Under the pieces are notes generated by a model that saw only the letters and a list, made by a program, of their open reading frames with translations, was not told the DNA's origin and ran no database searches. A stretch of 15,178 bases of DNA, from NCBI GenBank assembly GCA_959596505.1, contig CAUFWM010000033.1, forward strand, positions 1 to 15,178, read 5' to 3'. Every line of letters begins with the position of its first letter. Position 1 is the stretch's first letter. This document shows, piece by piece, positions 1 through 6,914 of this stretch. Origin of the DNA: an uncultured Collinsella sp. (GTDB lineage: Bacteria > Actinomycetota > Coriobacteriia > Coriobacteriales > Coriobacteriaceae). Both the position numbers and the translations under genes were made by a program.

Positions 1-1832
1 GCGAGCTCAAGAGCTTCTCCTCGACCTATGTCGGCTCCGATTCGCTTGCCGAGCTCATGGCGGAGCACCCCGATACCAAGTACATCGTCAACACCAACGA
101 TCCCGATTTTTGGGGCGACTTGGCGATGAGTGTGCTTCCGACGATCGCCCTTATCGCCATCATGTTCTACTTTATGCGCCAGATGATGGGCGCCAACAAC
201 AGGAACATGCAGTTTGGCAAGACCAACGCCAAGACCAACGAGGCCACACGCCCCAAGGTCAAGTTTGAAGACGTTGCCGGCGTGGACGAGGCAGTCGAGG
301 AGCTCGAGGAGATCCGTGACTTTTTGAGCGATCCGGATCGCTATCGCAAGCTGGGCGCCAAGATCCCGCGTGGCGTGTTGCTGGTTGGCCCTCCGGGCAC
401 CGGTAAAACGCTGCTGGCCAAGGCTGTTGCCGGCGAGGCGGGCGTGCCGTTCTTTAGCATCTCGGGTTCCGACTTTGTCGAGATGTTCGTAGGTGTCGGC
501 GCCAGCCGTGTGCGTGACCTCTTTAAGGAGGCCAAGTCCCAGGCCCCGTCGATCATCTTCATCGATGAGATCGACGCCGTGGGACGTCAGCGCGGAGCCG
601 GCTTGGGCGGCGGTCACGACGAGCGCGAGCAGACGCTCAACCAGCTGTTGGTCGAGATGGACGGTTTTGAGGAGAGCGAGTCGGTCATCCTGATCGCTGC
701 GACCAACCGTCCTGACATCCTGGATCCGGCATTGCTGCGTCCCGGCCGTTTTGACCGTCAGGTTACGGTCGACCGTCCGGATGTGAAGGGCCGCGAGCAG
801 ATCTTGCGCGTACATGCCGAGAACAAGCCGATGGACGAGGACGTTAAGTTTGAGAAGCTCGCCCAGATGACCGTTGGCTTTACCGGTGCCGATCTGGCAA
901 ACCTGCTCAACGAATCTGCGCTGCTGGCCGCTCGCCGCCATCGTTCCGTGATCTCGATGGACGAGGTCGAGGAGTCGATGGAGCGCGTGATTGCCGGACC
1001 GCAACGCAAGGGTCGCGTGATGACCGAGGCCGAGCGCACCACGATTGCCTATCATGAGAGCGGTCACGCTTTGGTGGGTCACATCTTGGAGCACTCCGAT
1101 CCGGTTCATAAGATTTCGATCGTCAGCCGCGGCCAGGCTCTGGGCTACACGTTGCAGCTTCCGCAGGAGGATCACTTCCTCAAGACCAAGAACGAGATGC
1201 TCGACGAGCTTGCCGTGTTCTTGGGCGGCCGCGTTGCCGAGGAGCTCATGTGCGATGACATCACGTCGGGCGCGAGCAACGACCTGGAGCGCGCGACCAA
1301 GATGGCGCGCGAGATGGTCACGCGCCTGGGCATGAGCGAGGAGCTGGGCACGCAAGTGTTTGGCGAGGCACAGCATCAGGTGTTCCTTGGCCGCGATTAC
1401 GCCGATCACCAGGATTACTCCGAGGAGACGGCACGTCGCATCGATATCGAGGTCCAGCGCATTATGCGCGAGGCCCATCGCCGCGCGGTCGAGATTCTGG
1501 ATGCCCGTCGCGATCAGCTTGATCTGATGGCGAAGGTGCTGCTTGAGCGCGAGACCGTCGAAGGCGACGCCGTGAATGCCCTGCTCGACAACGAGTGGGA
1601 TGCCTACCTTGAGCGCGAGGGCGATATCCTGGCGGCCAAGGAGGAGCGCAATGCCAAGGCGGCCGGTATGCCGACCAAAAAGCGCGCGCCTCGTATGAGC
1701 GAGGAGGAGCTGGCGGCTGATGCCGCGGCTTTTGCGCAGGCGGCCATGCAGGAGGATGCCGAAGTGGCATCCGATGGCGCTGGCGATGACCATGCCGTCA
1801 ACGCCGATGCCGACGCCGACGACGACAAATAG
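1..1832 (+). CDS. ftsH: ATP-dependent zinc metalloprotease FtsH (5' end outside the window)
   Basis: Membrane-anchored AAA+ protease that unfolds and degrades membrane and regulatory proteins at the inner face of the cytoplasmic membrane, working as a hexamer. The frame is open from base 3 with no stop, so the first ATG at 57 is internal and the true start lies upstream. A hydrophobic segment at about 132-190 is the second FtsH transmembrane helix. The AAA module follows: Walker A GPPGTGKT at 387-410, Walker B IIFIDEID at 552-575, and the second region of homology ending in RPGRFDR near 750. The zinc-binding motif is HESGH at 1053-1067, where many FtsH have HEAGH; the downstream zinc-ligand Asp is in SNDLERAT. 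The C-terminus ends in an Ala/Asp-rich tail typical of the flexible, variable end of this family. An intrinsic terminator follows the stop directly, so this is the last gene of its transcription unit. Identification is secure. Confidence 0.97.
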   Translation, partial: ELKSFSSTYVGSDSLAELMAEHPDTKYIVNTNDPDFWGDLAMSVLPTIALIAIMFYFMRQMMGANNRNMQFGKTNAKTNEATRPKVKFEDVAGVDEAVEELEEIRDFLSDPDRYRKLGAKIPRGVLLVGPPGTGKTLLAKAVAGEAGVPFFSISGSDFVEMFVGVGASRVRDLFKEAKSQAPSIIFIDEIDAVGRQRGAGLGGGHDEREQTLNQLLVEMDGFEESESVILIAATNRPDILDPALLRPGRFDRQVTVDRPDVKGREQILRVHAENKPMDEDVKFEKLAQMTVGFTGADLANLLNESALLAARRHRSVISMDEVEESMERVIAGPQRKGRVMTEAERTTIAYHESGHALVGHILEHSDPVHKISIVSRGQALGYTLQLPQEDHFLKTKNEMLDELAVFLGGRVAEELMCDDITSGASNDLERATKMAREMVTRLGMSEELGTQVFGEAQHQVFLGRDYADHQDYSEETARRIDIEVQRIMREAHRRAVEILDARRDQLDLMAKVLLERETVEGDAVNALLDNEWDAYLEREGDILAAKEERNAKAAGMPTKKRAPRMSEEELAADAAAFAQAAMQEDAEVASDGAGDDHAVNADADADDDK

Positions 1833-1846
1833 TCTTTGTGGCGAAA

Positions 1847-1879
1847 GCCTCCGCGGGGAAACCTGCGGAGGCTTTTTTT
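1847..1879 (+). terminator. Rho-independent terminator of ftsH
   Basis: A perfect 8-bp stem, GCCTCCGC (1847-1854) with GCGGAGGC (1865-1872), encloses a 10-nt loop and is followed by seven T residues (1873-1879). It starts 14 nt after the ftsH stop codon. Confidence 0.93.
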
Positions 1880-1901
1880 AGCGATATGGGGCCATCTGTT
1901 G

Positions 1902-1953
1902 ATTGGGGACAGACTTAAATGAGCGTTTTCACGCATTTAAGTCTGTCCCCAAT
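1902..1953. repeat. Perfect 20-bp-arm palindrome, REP-like
   Basis: The left arm 1902-1921 (starting ATTGGGGACAGACTT) is exactly reverse-complementary to the right arm 1934-1953 (ending AAGTCTGTCCCCAAT), with a 12-nt loop at 1922-1933. There is no T-run and a terminator already lies upstream, so it is not needed to end ftsH. The CTGTCCC core resembles the loop of the 46-nt repeats at 12150 and 15043. Palindromes of this kind are often dispersed REP or REPIN elements mobilised by IS200-like (RAYT) transposases. That assignment is an inference, and no transposase is in the window. Confidence 0.7.
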
Positions 1954-2017
1954 TAACATTGCTGCGGCACTTTGCTCGGCTAAAGCGTACAATAGCGCCT
2001 ATGCGAAAGGGGAACAG

Positions 2018-3202
2018 ATGATCAACGAAACTATGTATGCTCGCGGTGCGGAAAGCTCCATCATCCGTGAGATTTTTAGCTATGGCCTTGAGCGCAAGGC
2101 GCAGATCGGTGCGGAAAACGTATTCGATTTTTCGCTGGGCAATCCGAGCGTTCCGGCACCCGCTGCTGTGGCGGAGTCCATTAAGAAGGCCCTGGAGCTG
2201 CCGAGCGACCAGCTGCACGGCTACACGCCCGCACCGGGCCTGCCGCAATGTCGTGCCGCTGTGGCCGAATCGCTCAACCGCCGCTTTGGCACGAGCTATG
2301 AGGGCAAAGACGTCTTTATGACGGTGGGTGCCGCGGCTTCGCTCACCTGCGCGCTCAACGCCGTTACGAATCCGGGCGACGAGGTTATTGTTATCGCCCC
2401 GTACTTTCCGGAGTATCGCGTTTGGATTGAGAAGGCCGGCTGCACGTGTGTCGAGGCGCTTGCCAACGAGGACACATTCCAGCTGAGCGTGGATAACGTA
2501 TTCAAGGCGATCACCGACAAGACGGCAGCCGTCATTATCGACTCGCCCAACAACCCGACCGGTGCCGTATATACGCGCGACACGCTGACGCGACTGGCCA
2601 ATGTTCTGCGCGAGGCCAACGCTCAGCGCGATCCCGAGAATCCGATTATGCTCATCTCGGATGAGCCGTACCGCGAGATCGTGTACGGTGCCGAGGTGCC
2701 TTGGGTGCCCTCGATCTACGAGCACACCATCGTGTGCTACTCGTATTCCAAGTCGCTGTCGCTGCCGGGTGAGCGCGTGGGGTGGATCTTGGTTCCCAAC
2801 ACCAATCCGCAGGCTGCCCGTCTGATGCCGGCCGTTGCCGGTGCCGCCCGTACGCTGGGCTTCGTGTGCGCGCCGGCGCTCTTTCAGCGCGTAATTATCG
2901 ACTGCATCGATGAGCCGAGTGACGTTGAGGCCTATGCACGCAACCGCACCGCGCTTACCGACGCACTAGCGGAGTATGGCTACACCTATGTTGAGCCGGA
3001 TGGCGCGTTCTACCTATGGGTGAAAGCATTGGAGCCCGATGCGAATGCGTTTTGCGAGCGCGCAAAGAAGTATGAGTTGCTTGCGGTTCCCTCGGACAGC
3101 TTTGGTATGCCGGGTTGGTTCCGCCTGGGCTATTGCGTGAGTTACGAAACGATTGTCAATTCGCTACCCGCTTGGAAACAGTTGGCGGACGAGTATCGTT
3201 AA
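2018..3202 (+). CDS. PLP-dependent class I/II aminotransferase
   Basis: Cytosolic fold-type I aminotransferase that moves an amino group between an amino acid and a 2-oxoacid; the family includes aspartate-, alanine- and aromatic-type enzymes, and the substrate cannot be fixed from sequence. The 394-aa length matches the family. Visible motifs are the SPNNPTG cofactor-site stretch at residues 176-182, an SDEPYREIVYG stretch bearing the pyridine-ring Asp and Tyr, and SYSKSLSLPGERVGW, where K245 is the expected Schiff-base lysine. A later FYLWV and a WFRLGY stretch hold the substrate-carboxylate Arg. The start at 2018 is chosen because AAAGGGG (2006-2012) sits 5 nt upstream. An earlier in-frame ATG at 1919 lies inside the palindrome, has no ribosome site and would add 33 residues foreign to the family. 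A TACAAT -10-like hexamer at 1988-1993 precedes it, without a convincing -35. It appears monocistronic. Confidence 0.93.
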   Translation: MINETMYARGAESSIIREIFSYGLERKAQIGAENVFDFSLGNPSVPAPAAVAESIKKALELPSDQLHGYTPAPGLPQCRAAVAESLNRRFGTSYEGKDVFMTVGAAASLTCALNAVTNPGDEVIVIAPYFPEYRVWIEKAGCTCVEALANEDTFQLSVDNVFKAITDKTAAVIIDSPNNPTGAVYTRDTLTRLANVLREANAQRDPENPIMLISDEPYREIVYGAEVPWVPSIYEHTIVCYSYSKSLSLPGERVGWILVPNTNPQAARLMPAVAGAARTLGFVCAPALFQRVIIDCIDEPSDVEAYARNRTALTDALAEYGYTYVEPDGAFYLWVKALEPDANAFCERAKKYELLAVPSDSFGMPGWFRLGYCVSYETIVNSLPAWKQLADEYR

Positions 3203-3224
3203 AAGTAAAGCGCTCTGCCTACAA

Positions 3225-3240
3225 TGTTTTACGTGAAACG
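3225..3240. other. parS-like 16-mer
   Basis: The 16 bases TGTTTTACGTGAAACG match the palindromic ParB-binding consensus TGTTTCACGTGAAACA at 14 of 16 positions, with mismatches at positions 6 and 16. It lies between genes, as many parS sites do. No parA or parB is in the window, and one degenerate copy may be chance. Confidence 0.3.
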
Positions 3241-3267
3241 GGGTTTGGTGTTAAGCCGGACCCCGTT
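3237..3267. other. 12-bp stem-loop downstream of the aminotransferase
   Basis: AACGGGGTTTGG (3237-3248) pairs with CCGGACCCCGTT (3256-3267) through ten Watson-Crick pairs and two G-U pairs around a 7-nt loop. It begins 34 nt after the aminotransferase stop. There is no T-run, so it may be a weak or Rho-assisted terminator or a 3'-end stabiliser. It overlaps the last four bases of the parS-like site. Confidence 0.45.
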
Positions 3268-3300
3268 GTCATGGACGTTGTGTCTTTGGGATGGAGTGGT

Positions 3301-3330
3301 TTTACGACTATCGAAGGCAATGCGTACAAT
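3301..3330 (+). promoter_or_regulatory. Candidate promoter of the PHP-domain gene
   Basis: TTTACG at 3301-3306 (4 of 6 to the -35 consensus) and TACAAT at 3325-3330 (5 of 6 to the -10 consensus) are 18 bp apart and end 37 nt before the start codon. The same TACAAT hexamer occurs ahead of the aminotransferase. Confidence 0.4.
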
Positions 3331-3367
3331 GAATATAAGCGACGGCCGTGCCAGATAAGGAGACCTG

Positions 3368-4189
3368 ATGCCCTACCTGCTTTCTTGTGACATTCATACC
3401 CATACGATGTTCTCTGCGCATGCATATTCGACCATTGAGGAGAATGTGTACTGGGCGGCAGAGCGTGGCCTGCAGGTGCTCGGGTCTGCCGACCATCTGA
3501 GCTCTATGGTTACGGCTTGTCCCAATGACCTGCGCAGTTACCAATTCTTTATCAACCAGGATATCTGGCCGCGCATTTGGAGCGGCGTGCTGGTGCTGCG
3601 TGGTGCCGAGGCCGATATCGTTTCGCTGGACGGAAGCCTGTTTGGCGAGGACACTCCTGTCACGCTCGATATCGCTGGCGATTCGTACAGTCGTCAGCAT
3701 TCGCTGTTCGATTTGGTTACGCGTAATTTGGATTATTTGGTTGCAAGCGTGCATAATCCACAGATTGCTGAGGGCGCGACGCTGGCCCAGGCGACCGAGA
3801 TGTATATCAATGCCCTGGAGCACCCCAAGGTGTTCATGCTGGGTCACACGGGGCGTTCGGGCGTGCCGTTCGATATCGACGAGGTGCTGTTGGCGGCTAA
3901 GGCCAAGCACAAGATTATCGAGATCAACAACCATAGTCTTGAACACGGTGTTGACACTGAGCATTGGGCCGTATGCCGCAAGATCGCTGAGCGCTGCGCC
4001 GAGCTGGGCGTGGGCATTGGCGTTTCGACCGATGCGCACATTGGCATGGCCATTGGTAAGCTCGATTACGCTCGCAAGATGCTCGACGAGATTCACTTCC
4101 CGTTGGATCTGATCGTGACGCGCGATCGCGAGACGCTGCTGCGCGAGATGGCGGCAGCCGGCGTGTGCGACCTGCGCAAGGGGATGTAG
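3368..4189 (+). CDS. PHP-domain metal-dependent phosphoesterase, YcdX-like
   Basis: Cytosolic hydrolase with a PHP (polymerase and histidinol phosphatase) TIM-like barrel that binds two or three metal ions and hydrolyses phosphoesters; the natural substrate is unknown for most members. The 273-aa protein shows the metal-ligand motifs in order: DIHTHT at residues 8-13, ADH at 41-43, E81 in RGAE, H129 in SVH, GHTG in the middle, and TDAH at 221-224. This spacing fits the YcdX family of about 245-270 aa rather than histidinol phosphatase HisK or the PHP domain of DNA polymerases, since no other domain is attached. The start is supported by AAGGAG at 3357-3362, 5 nt before ATG. It is a single-gene unit with a candidate promoter at 3301-3330 and a shared terminator at 4205-4242. 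Family assignment is sure and substrate is not. Confidence 0.92.
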   Translation: MPYLLSCDIHTHTMFSAHAYSTIEENVYWAAERGLQVLGSADHLSSMVTACPNDLRSYQFFINQDIWPRIWSGVLVLRGAEADIVSLDGSLFGEDTPVTLDIAGDSYSRQHSLFDLVTRNLDYLVASVHNPQIAEGATLAQATEMYINALEHPKVFMLGHTGRSGVPFDIDEVLLAAKAKHKIIEINNHSLEHGVDTEHWAVCRKIAERCAELGVGIGVSTDAHIGMAIGKLDYARKMLDEIHFPLDLIVTRDRETLLREMAAAGVCDLRKGM

Positions 4190-4204
4190 CGGAATTAATA
4201 AACC

Positions 4205-4242
4205 AAGAAAGGGGGCGGCCCAGACGGGTCGCCCCCTTTCTT
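4205..4242. terminator. Bidirectional terminator between convergent genes
   Basis: A 17-bp stem (4205-4221 with 4226-4242, one G-U pair) closes an AGAC tetraloop. The arms end in AAGAAA and TTTCTT, giving U-rich 3' sides on both strands. It lies between the stop of the PHP gene (4189) and the stop of the convergent methyltransferase (4267). Confidence 0.88.
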
Positions 4243-4266
4243 GTCCCAAAAATCTACTGAGGTTGG

Positions 4267-5715
4267 TTAGCGGCGTTCGAGGACCGCTACGGTTTCGGTG
4301 TGGTCGGTATGGGGGAACATGTCGACGGGCGTGATCTTGAGCAGGCGATAGCCTCCGTCGAAGAGCTGATGCAGGTCGCGCTCTTGGGTCACGGGGTTGC
4401 AGCTGATATAGGTGATGCGGCGCGGCTTAAGTGCGCAGGCAGCTTCGAGGAACTCGGGGGTGGAGCCGGCGCGCGGCGGATCGATGGAAAGGACATCGAT
4501 CCGCTCGTTGTTGTCGGCGGCATCTAGGATGTAATCGGTGGCATCGTCGGCCATAAACCATGCGTTGCGAGTAAGGCCGTTGAGCTCGGCGTTGCGACGT
4601 GCGTCAGCGATGCCGGCGTGGTTGCGCTCCACGCCAAGCAGCATAATGCCGATGCCCTTGTCCTGGGCGGCTTTGGCTGCGCACAGGCCGATGGTACCGC
4701 TGCCACAGTAGGCATCCATGAGCACATCGCCCTGGTGCAAATCCATGCCGTCGATAGCGAGCTGATAGAGCAGCTCGGTCTGTTGCGGGTTGGTCTGATA
4801 AAACGCGGTAGGGGAGATATCGAATTCGCAACCGAGCAGCTGGTCGCGCATGCACTCGGCGCCATATACAATGCGGGTTTCCTCGCCGAGGATGGCGTTG
4901 CCGGGACGTCCGTTGATGTTTTGGGCGACGGTGACGATGTGCGGATTGAGTGCGGCGACAGCCTCAAAGAACTCCTGCGCATGCGGCAAGTCGCGCTGAG
5001 CGGTCACGAGCGTGACCATGACCTGGTCGGTACGCCAGCCGCAGCGGACGACGGCATAGCGAAGCAAACCAAGATGCTTGTCCTCATTAAAGGCGGGAAT
5101 ATGCAGCCGCTCAGCTTCGCGTGCGATGCCGTTGAGAATCTGACGGGCACCCGGTGCCTCGACGGGGCATTCGGGTACGGCAACGATCTTGTGCGTGCCG
5201 CGCTCAAAGAAACCGCAACGGACAGCGCCCTCTCTGCCGGGGGCAAAGGGAGTGGCGGCCTTATGGCGAAACCCGCGCGGCGCAGGATATTTGCCCGGGT
5301 CGCCCAGGGTGACGCCCATACCGCGAATGGGGTCGACGCTAATACCCTCGCGCTCGCAAAGAGCAGCAAAAAGCTCCTCCATAACAGCCTGCTTAGCTGC
5401 CAACTGCTTTTTATAAGGACGATTGAGCGCCGTGCACCCCCCGCAAGCTTTCATGATCGGACAGGGAGACTTGGGATCCACAGCCTTACGCGCAGACGAA
5501 ACCTGATCTATATGCGAGCGCTTGGAGCGAGTCTGAGATGCCTTGTCCTCGCTCCGACGAGAGCCGGGACGCTTGGCCTTAGCCTTGCCTTTGGCTGACT
5601 TGCCCTTCGCATCCTGAGACGACTTGGATTTCTTAGAAGATTTTTTCTCCTCCGACCCCTCAGCCGCCTCGATCAAAGCACGACGAGCCCTACGCTCCGC
5701 ACGAGATTCTGCCAT
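4267..5715 (-). CDS. rlmD: 23S rRNA (uracil-C5)-methyltransferase, RlmD/RumA type
   Basis: SAM-dependent enzyme that methylates C5 of a uridine in 23S rRNA (U1939 in the E. coli family model), using an iron-sulfur cluster. In the 482-aa product the cluster ligands are C85, C91, C94 (CX5CX2C) and C183 (ECPV). The SAM motif DAYCGSG is at residues 334-340, DPPR at 412-415, and the nucleophile is C439 in SCNP. The start is set at 5715 because GGAG lies 6 nt upstream on this strand; an upstream in-frame ATG at 5943 would read through the 35-bp inverted repeat and lacks support. The roughly 84 residues before the first Cys are Lys/Ser/Arg-rich and look disordered, where E. coli RlmD carries a folded TRAM RNA-binding domain. 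The basic tail may replace it in RNA binding (inference). RlmC or a TrmA-family paralogue are alternatives. Confidence 0.92.
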   Translation of the reverse strand: MAESRAERRARRALIEAAEGSEEKKSSKKSKSSQDAKGKSAKGKAKAKRPGSRRSEDKASQTRSKRSHIDQVSSARKAVDPKSPCPIMKACGGCTALNRPYKKQLAAKQAVMEELFAALCEREGISVDPIRGMGVTLGDPGKYPAPRGFRHKAATPFAPGREGAVRCGFFERGTHKIVAVPECPVEAPGARQILNGIAREAERLHIPAFNEDKHLGLLRYAVVRCGWRTDQVMVTLVTAQRDLPHAQEFFEAVAALNPHIVTVAQNINGRPGNAILGEETRIVYGAECMRDQLLGCEFDISPTAFYQTNPQQTELLYQLAIDGMDLHQGDVLMDAYCGSGTIGLCAAKAAQDKGIGIMLLGVERNHAGIADARRNAELNGLTRNAWFMADDATDYILDAADNNERIDVLSIDPPRAGSTPEFLEAACALKPRRITYISCNPVTQERDLHQLFDGGYRLLKITPVDMFPHTDHTETVAVLERR

Positions 5716-5822
5716 CAATAACTCCACTAATTCATGAATTAAAGCTGCAAGTATTGTACCGTGCCAAGCCAGCAGACGATATACAAGCGGTTTATTCGTG
5801 TCAGTGATAAGCCCAACGACGG

Positions 5823-5961
5823 TTGCCCGCCGCGTGAGGGGTGTGGGGGTTAAGTTTATCGCGAGTTCCGCACGAACAGGAGGCCACTTAATGTGGCCTC
5901 CGTCGTGAGCAGGACTGTAGAGCAGGAAACTTAACCCCCACACCCCTCACGCGGCGGGCAA
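5823..5961. repeat. Perfect 35-bp inverted repeat with nested hairpin
   Basis: The arms 5823-5857 and 5927-5961 are exact reverse complements over 35 bp, with core GTGAGGGGTGTGGGGGTTAA on the left. Between them a 9-bp stem (5879-5887 with 5893-5901, sequence GGAGGCCAC/GTGGCCTCC) closes a 5-nt loop. CACGA/TCGTG pairing extends it beyond a small internal loop. The 139-nt unit lies between the divergent rlmD and transporter genes. No target-site duplication is visible. It could be a MITE-like element, a REPIN-type unit or a transcription insulator. Confidence 0.85.
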
Positions 5962-5968
5962 ACTCGCC

Positions 5969-5997
5969 TTGTGCTCTATCACGCTAAAGTGTATGAT
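5969..5997 (+). promoter_or_regulatory. Candidate promoter of the amino acid ABC transporter operon
   Basis: TTGTGC at 5969-5974 and TATGAT at 5992-5997 (5 of 6 to the -10 consensus) are 17 bp apart. They lie immediately outside the large inverted repeat and 56 nt upstream of the binding-protein start. A TAAAGTG box abuts the -10. Confidence 0.5.
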
Positions 5998-6036
5998 TCT
6001 GAACGTTACATGACTCACTTTACCTAACTAAAGTGT
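5984..6036. promoter_or_regulatory. TAAAGTG operator-like boxes
   Basis: CTAAAGTGT occurs at 5984-5992 and again at 6028-6036. An inverted copy, CACTTTA at 6016-6022, forms a dyad CACTTTA-N6-TAAAGTG with the second copy (6016-6035). One box touches the -10 and the dyad lies in the 5' leader just before the ribosome site. This arrangement is typical for a repressor responding to amino acid supply. The cognate regulator is not in the window. Confidence 0.45.
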
Positions 6037-6053
6037 CATCAAGGGGGAATACC

Positions 6054-6914
6054 ATGAACACCGATATGTCTCGTCGTCAGTTTGTTGGTCTAGCCGGCTC
6101 GCTCGCCACGGTGCTTGGCCTTGGTCTTGTCGGTTGCGGCGGTGGCGCCGGCAAGGGCTCCGCCGCTGGCTCTGCCGCGGCCAAGGATGTGAAGGGCGCT
6201 GCGGAGTCCAAGAAGCTCGTGGTGGGCTTTGATAAGTCCTATCCTCCGTATGGTTTTGTGGGCGACGATGGCGAGTACACCGGCTTTGATCTCGATTTGG
6301 CCAAGGCTGTTGCCGATAAGCAGGGCTGGGAGGTCAAATACGAGGCCATCGACTGGGATGCCAAGGATACGCTGCTCAACTCGGGCGCCATCAACTGTAT
6401 CTGGAACGGCTTTACCATGGAGGGCCGCGAGGACGACTACACGTTCTCCGAGCCGTACATGCTCAACGAGCAGGTGCTGGTGGTAAAGAAGGATGCAGGC
6501 ATCAAGAGCTGGGACGATCTTGCCGGCAAGACCGTGATTACCCAGACTGATTCCGCTGCACAGGATGTGCTCGAGGGCGACCAGAAGGATTTGGCCGCGA
6601 CGTTTGCCACGCTCGATACCATCGGTGAGTACAACACGGCGTTTATGCAGCTCGAGAGTGGTGCAGTCGATGCCGTCGCCTGTGACCTCTCGATTGCCCA
6701 GTATCAGCTTGCCGCCAAGCCCGATGCCTATACACAGCTTGATGAGCCGCTGTCCAGCGAGCACTACGCCGTCGGCTTTAAGAAGGGCGACACCAAGTCG
6801 GCCGATGCCGTGACCGAGTCGCTCAAAGCGCTCTATGAGGACGGTACGGTCAAGGACCTCTGCGATAAGTATTCAAGCTATGGTCTATCTTTCGATAATT
6901 GGGTGCTCAAGTAA
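6054..6914 (+). CDS. Polar amino acid ABC transporter substrate-binding lipoprotein
   Basis: Extracytoplasmic family-3 solute-binding protein that captures an amino acid and delivers it to the permease encoded next. The 286-aa precursor starts MNTDMSRRQFVG. The SRRQF twin-arginine motif (residues 6-10) followed by a hydrophobic stretch and the lipobox LVGC with C28 indicates Tat export and then lipid anchoring, as seen in many actinobacterial lipoproteins. The mature part begins after a Gly/Ala/Ser linker with LVVGFDKSYPPYGFVGDDG, GFDLDLAKAVA and later FSEPYMLNEQ, all family-3 hallmarks. Specificity (glutamine, cystine, arginine or other) cannot be set. The start at 6054 is chosen for AAGGGGG at 6041-6047, 6 nt upstream; a GTG at 6033 lies inside the operator dyad. 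Its stop overlaps the permease start by one base, so translation is coupled. Confidence 0.93.
   Translation: MNTDMSRRQFVGLAGSLATVLGLGLVGCGGGAGKGSAAGSAAAKDVKGAAESKKLVVGFDKSYPPYGFVGDDGEYTGFDLDLAKAVADKQGWEVKYEAIDWDAKDTLLNSGAINCIWNGFTMEGREDDYTFSEPYMLNEQVLVVKKDAGIKSWDDLAGKTVITQTDSAAQDVLEGDQKDLAATFATLDTIGEYNTAFMQLESGAVDAVACDLSIAQYQLAAKPDAYTQLDEPLSSEHYAVGFKKGDTKSADAVTESLKALYEDGTVKDLCDKYSSYGLSFDNWVLK

Noticed and set aside
1919..2017. Upstream ATG extending the aminotransferase by 33 residues
   Set aside because: It starts inside the palindrome, has no ribosome site and adds non-family sequence; 2018 has AAAGGGG at 5 nt.
1937..2725. Long reverse-strand open frame (262 aa) under the aminotransferase
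   Set aside because: Shadow of a GC-rich gene: no ribosome site, no recognisable domain, and the forward frame has catalytic motifs.
5716..5943. N-terminal extension of the RlmD-type gene to 5943
   Set aside because: It would translate the large inverted repeat. The ATG at 5715 has GGAG 6 nt upstream and fits the family length.
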